Assembly (NCBI GenBank): GCA_029261955.1
Contig: JAJDAI010000445.1
Coordinates: forward strand, 1 to 8,090
Origin: Deltaproteobacteria bacterium
Lineage (GTDB): Bacteria; Myxococcota_A; UBA796; UBA9615
Length of the DNA: 8,090 bases
Direction: 5' to 3'
The stretch's first letter is position 1; each line of letters begins with the position of its first letter. Position numbers and translations under genes: made by a program. The notes below the pieces were generated by a model that saw only the letters and a program-made list of their open reading frames with translations, was not told the origin of the DNA and did not search any database. This document shows positions 5,562 through 8,090 of this stretch, one piece after another.

Positions 5562-8090
5562 CCGACTTCATCCAGATCAAGAGCACGGCGAAGCGCCCCG
5601 CCCAGTGGCGCAGCGTCGGTGAGCTCGAGGGCAAGGTCGACTCGGCCGCGCTCGCCGAGCAGAGCTCCCCCAACGGCCAGGTCGCCGCCGAAGGCGACGT
5701 GACTCGCCGCGGCTTCCTCGGCATGACCGGCTTCACGCTGGCGGCTGCGACCGCGGCGCTGTCGGGCTGCATCCGCAAGGCGGAGGAGGTCATCGTGCCC
5801 CTCCAGGGCCGCCCCGAGGACTACATCCCCGGTGAAATCCGGCACTTCGCCACGGCGGCTCGCTTCGGCAGCAGCGTCATGGGCGTGCTCGCCGGCAGCC
5901 AGGACGGTCGCCCCGTCAAGGTCGACGGCAACCCGGCTCACCCCTACAGCCTCGGCGGCTCCACCGCGTGGGCCCAGGGCGAGCTCCTGAACCTCTACGA
6001 CGGCGACCGCAGCCGCGCTCCGAGCCACAGCGGCGCGGCCGCGACCTGGGCCGACTGGGACAGCTTCAGCAAGGGCCACTTCGATGGCCTGCGCGGAGCC
6101 GGCGGCAAGGGCCTCGCGCTCCTCATCGAGGACACGCGCTCCCCCACCTACCAGCGCGTCATCGCCGCCTTCCGCAGCGCCTTCCCGCAGGCGAAGCTCT
6201 ACCGCTTCGACCACCACTACCCGGCTGAACGCTATGCGGGCGCCGATGCGGTGGGTCTGCGCGGCTTCGCGCCGGTGCTGGACATCAAGAAGGCGCAGGT
6301 CATCGTTTCGCTGGACTCCGACTTCCTCGGCGTCGACGGCGACGTCGTGCGGAACAGCAAGGACTTCGCGTCCACGCGCACCATCACCGATGCCGGCTCG
6401 AGCATGAGCCGCCTCTACTCGGTGGAGCCCGGCTTCTCGATCACGGGCATGACGGCGGACAACCGCCTGCGCGTCCCGGCCAGCCAGGTCCGCAACTTCC
6501 TCATCGCCCTCGCGAAGAAGGTGCTCGACGGCACCTCGGCCCCCGCTGGCTCCGAGGAGCTGGTCGGTGCCCTGCGCGCCGGCGCCCTGGAGCCCACCGC
6601 CCAGAAGTGGGTGGACGAGGTCAGCAAGGACCTGCTCGCCAACAAGGGCAAGGGCCTGCTCATCGCGGGCGACCGCCAGCCTGGCGCAGTGCACGCGCTG
6701 ACCCACCTGGTCAACGCCGCGCTCGGCAACGTCGGCAAGACGGTCTCCTTCGCCCCCCGCCACGACGTGGACGGCGCCGGCACGGCGGCCGAGCTCATCG
6801 CGGCGCTCAACGGCGGCTCCGTCGACACCCTCCTGATGCTCGGCGGCAACCCCGTCGGCCGCATCCCGGTGGGCGGCGGCTTCGCGGACGCTTTGGGCAA
6901 GGCGAAGACCACGATCCACCTCAGCAGCCACCTGGACGGCACCGGCAAGGCGTCGACCTGGCACCTGCCCATGAGCCACTGGCTCGAGTCCTGGGGCGAC
7001 CACCGCGCCACGGACGGCACCGTCGCCATCCAGCAGCCGCTCATCGCGGAGCTCTTCGGAACCCGCTCGGAGATCGAGCTGCTCGGCGCCATCGCCGGCG
7101 TCGGCACCAAGGGCCACGCCCTGGTGCAGGCCACCTGGAAGAGCGGCGCGAACTTCGAGGCCGAGTGGCGCTCCTGGCTGCACGCCGGCCTCGTGGCCGA
7201 CAGCGCCGCGACGCTCATCGTGCCGACCGCCGCAGCCGCCTTCGTGGGTGGTGAAGCGGCCCCCGAAGCGAACGACGCCAGCGCCGCTGCCTTCTCCTGG
7301 GGCGAGCGCGCCGCCATCCTCGGCGCCGCGCACGTGGCCGCCGGCCCCTCGCCGGTCGAGGTCAACTGGGTCACCTCCTACAAGGTCGGCGACGGTCGCT
7401 ACGGCAACAACGGCTGGATGCAGGAGCTGCCGGACCCGATGACCAAGCTCACCTGGGACAACGTCGCCCAGATGAGCCCCAAGACGGCTGAGGGCCTCGG
7501 GGTCAGCGAGGGCGACCTGGTCTCCCTGGAGCTGGACGGCCGGGACCTGACCCTGCCTGCCTACATCACGCCCGGCCTCGCGGACGCCACCGTGCTCCTG
7601 GAGCTGGGCTACGGCGAGGAGAAGGGGCAGTTCGAGACCGGCTTCGGCTTCGACGTCAACGCGCTGCGCGGCCTCGACTTCCCGCACTTCCGGGTCGGCG
7701 TCGGTCTGAGCAAGGGCGACGGCAACCACGAGCTGGCCACGACCCAGCACCACCACCGCATGGAGCCGGGCTTCGGCTTCAAGGCGCGGCCGCTGGTGCG
7801 CGAGAACACGATCGCCGAGTTCAAGGAGGACCCGGAGTTCGTCAAGGGCTTCGAGCTCGTGGACGAGGCGCACCTCGTCAGCATCTACGAAGAGTCGAAC
7901 ATCACGAGCGGTCAGCAGTGGGGCAAGGTCATCGACCTGAACAGCTGCACCGGCTGCGGCTCCTGCGTCATCGCCTGCAACGCCGAGAACAACATCCAGA
8001 TCGTGGGCAAGGAGCGGGTCGAAGTCGGCCGCGAGATGCACTGGATTCGGCTGGACCGGTACTTCACGGGCGACCCCGAGCACGCCGAGG
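5558..8090 (+). CDS. actB: ActB, molybdopterin-oxidoreductase-like/Fe-S fusion subunit of alternative complex III (3' end outside window)
   Basis: 844 codons are visible and the frame is open to the window end; full-length ActB is usually about 1000 residues. Residues 1-48 are hydrophilic. Then comes a twin-arginine motif (T49-R50-R51-G-F-L), a hydrophobic Ala-rich stretch and L68-S-G-C71, a lipobox-like site. Residues of about 85-780 form a domain related to molybdopterin oxidoreductases but with no cysteine after C71, so it lacks the N-terminal 4Fe-4S ligands of active enzymes, as known for the B1 domain of ActB. The second domain begins with IDLNSCTGCGSC: C797, C800, C803 and C807 (CxxCxxCxxxC) bind the first Fe-S cluster, followed by CNAENNIQIVGKERV and GREMHWIRLDRYF, typical of ActB. 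Further cluster motifs must lie beyond 8090. The ATG overlaps the actA stop by 4 nt, with GGGGGA (5544-5549) as ribosome site. Confidence 0.93.
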   Translation, partial: MTDFIQIKSTAKRPAQWRSVGELEGKVDSAALAEQSSPNGQVAAEGDVTRRGFLGMTGFTLAAATAALSGCIRKAEEVIVPLQGRPEDYIPGEIRHFATAARFGSSVMGVLAGSQDGRPVKVDGNPAHPYSLGGSTAWAQGELLNLYDGDRSRAPSHSGAAATWADWDSFSKGHFDGLRGAGGKGLALLIEDTRSPTYQRVIAAFRSAFPQAKLYRFDHHYPAERYAGADAVGLRGFAPVLDIKKAQVIVSLDSDFLGVDGDVVRNSKDFASTRTITDAGSSMSRLYSVEPGFSITGMTADNRLRVPASQVRNFLIALAKKVLDGTSAPAGSEELVGALRAGALEPTAQKWVDEVSKDLLANKGKGLLIAGDRQPGAVHALTHLVNAALGNVGKTVSFAPRHDVDGAGTAAELIAALNGGSVDTLLMLGGNPVGRIPVGGGFADALGKAKTTIHLSSHLDGTGKASTWHLPMSHWLESWGDHRATDGTVAIQQPLIAELFGTRSEIELLGAIAGVGTKGHALVQATWKSGANFEAEWRSWLHAGLVADSAATLIVPTAAAAFVGGEAAPEANDASAAAFSWGERAAILGAAHVAAGPSPVEVNWVTSYKVGDGRYGNNGWMQELPDPMTKLTWDNVAQMSPKTAEGLGVSEGDLVSLELDGRDLTLPAYITPGLADATVLLELGYGEEKGQFETGFGFDVNALRGLDFPHFRVGVGLSKGDGNHELATTQHHHRMEPGFGFKARPLVRENTIAEFKEDPEFVKGFELVDEAHLVSIYEESNITSGQQWGKVIDLNSCTGCGSCVIACNAENNIQIVGKERVEVGREMHWIRLDRYFTGDPEHAE

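Noticed and set aside
5534..8083. 849-codon open frame on the - strand opposite actB
   Set aside because: It mirrors actB codons in a GC-rich gene with few stops; the low-complexity Ala/Val/Asp/Gly-rich product has no domain, while the + strand encodes clear ActB motifs.
5558..8090. Catalytic molybdenum oxidoreductase (for example a nitrate or formate enzyme)
   Set aside because: The domain lacks N-terminal Fe-S cysteines, follows a pentaheme ActA and is fused to the ActB-type Fe-S domain, so it fits alternative complex III.
1..8090. tRNA, rRNA, insertion sequence or prophage genes
   Set aside because: I saw no tRNA-like cloverleaf, rRNA segment, transposase, integrase or terminal inverted repeats on either strand; composition is uniform across the window.

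Overview
High-GC window (strong G/C preference at third codon positions) with every recognisable gene on the + strand. The gene content suggests a Myxococcota-like or other proteobacterial relative: a RegB/RegA (PrrB/PrrA, ActS/ActR) redox two-component pair, a heme O synthase with a Sco/SenC copper protein, and the start of an alternative complex III (ACIII, act) operon. The taxonomic placement is inferred from gene families and composition only.

Layout. (1) 1-1158: the C-terminal part of a RegB-like histidine kinase, overlapping by 4 nt a complete RegA-like response regulator with a Fis-type helix-turn-helix. (2) 1188-3391: a well-formed promoter, then three tightly coupled genes. These are an unrecognised membrane-anchored protein with eight cysteines, heme O synthase (cyoE/ctaB; TTG start, 4-nt overlap) and a Sco-family protein (1-nt overlap). 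(3) 3451-4554: a single gene for a predicted secreted protein with an HExxH zinc-peptidase-like motif and two aspartate-rich calcium-binding-type repeats. (4) 4555-4916: a 362-nt gene-free region with a candidate terminator hairpin, a direct repeat present two to three times at 53/52-nt spacing, a candidate promoter and a potentially structured 5' leader. (5) 4917-8090: actA (pentaheme cytochrome c) and the first 844 codons of actB (molybdopterin-oxidoreductase-like domain fused to an Fe-S domain), cut by the window end.

How the genes may work together. ACIII oxidises quinol and passes electrons on, often to a heme-copper oxidase. CyoE makes the heme O precursor for such oxidases and Sco helps build their CuA centre. 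RegB/RegA systems in other proteobacteria adjust respiratory gene expression to redox state. The window therefore reads as an aerobic electron-transport locus with its own candidate regulator. The least described parts are the eight-cysteine protein coupled to cyoE, the secreted metallopeptidase-like protein, and the repeats upstream of actA.
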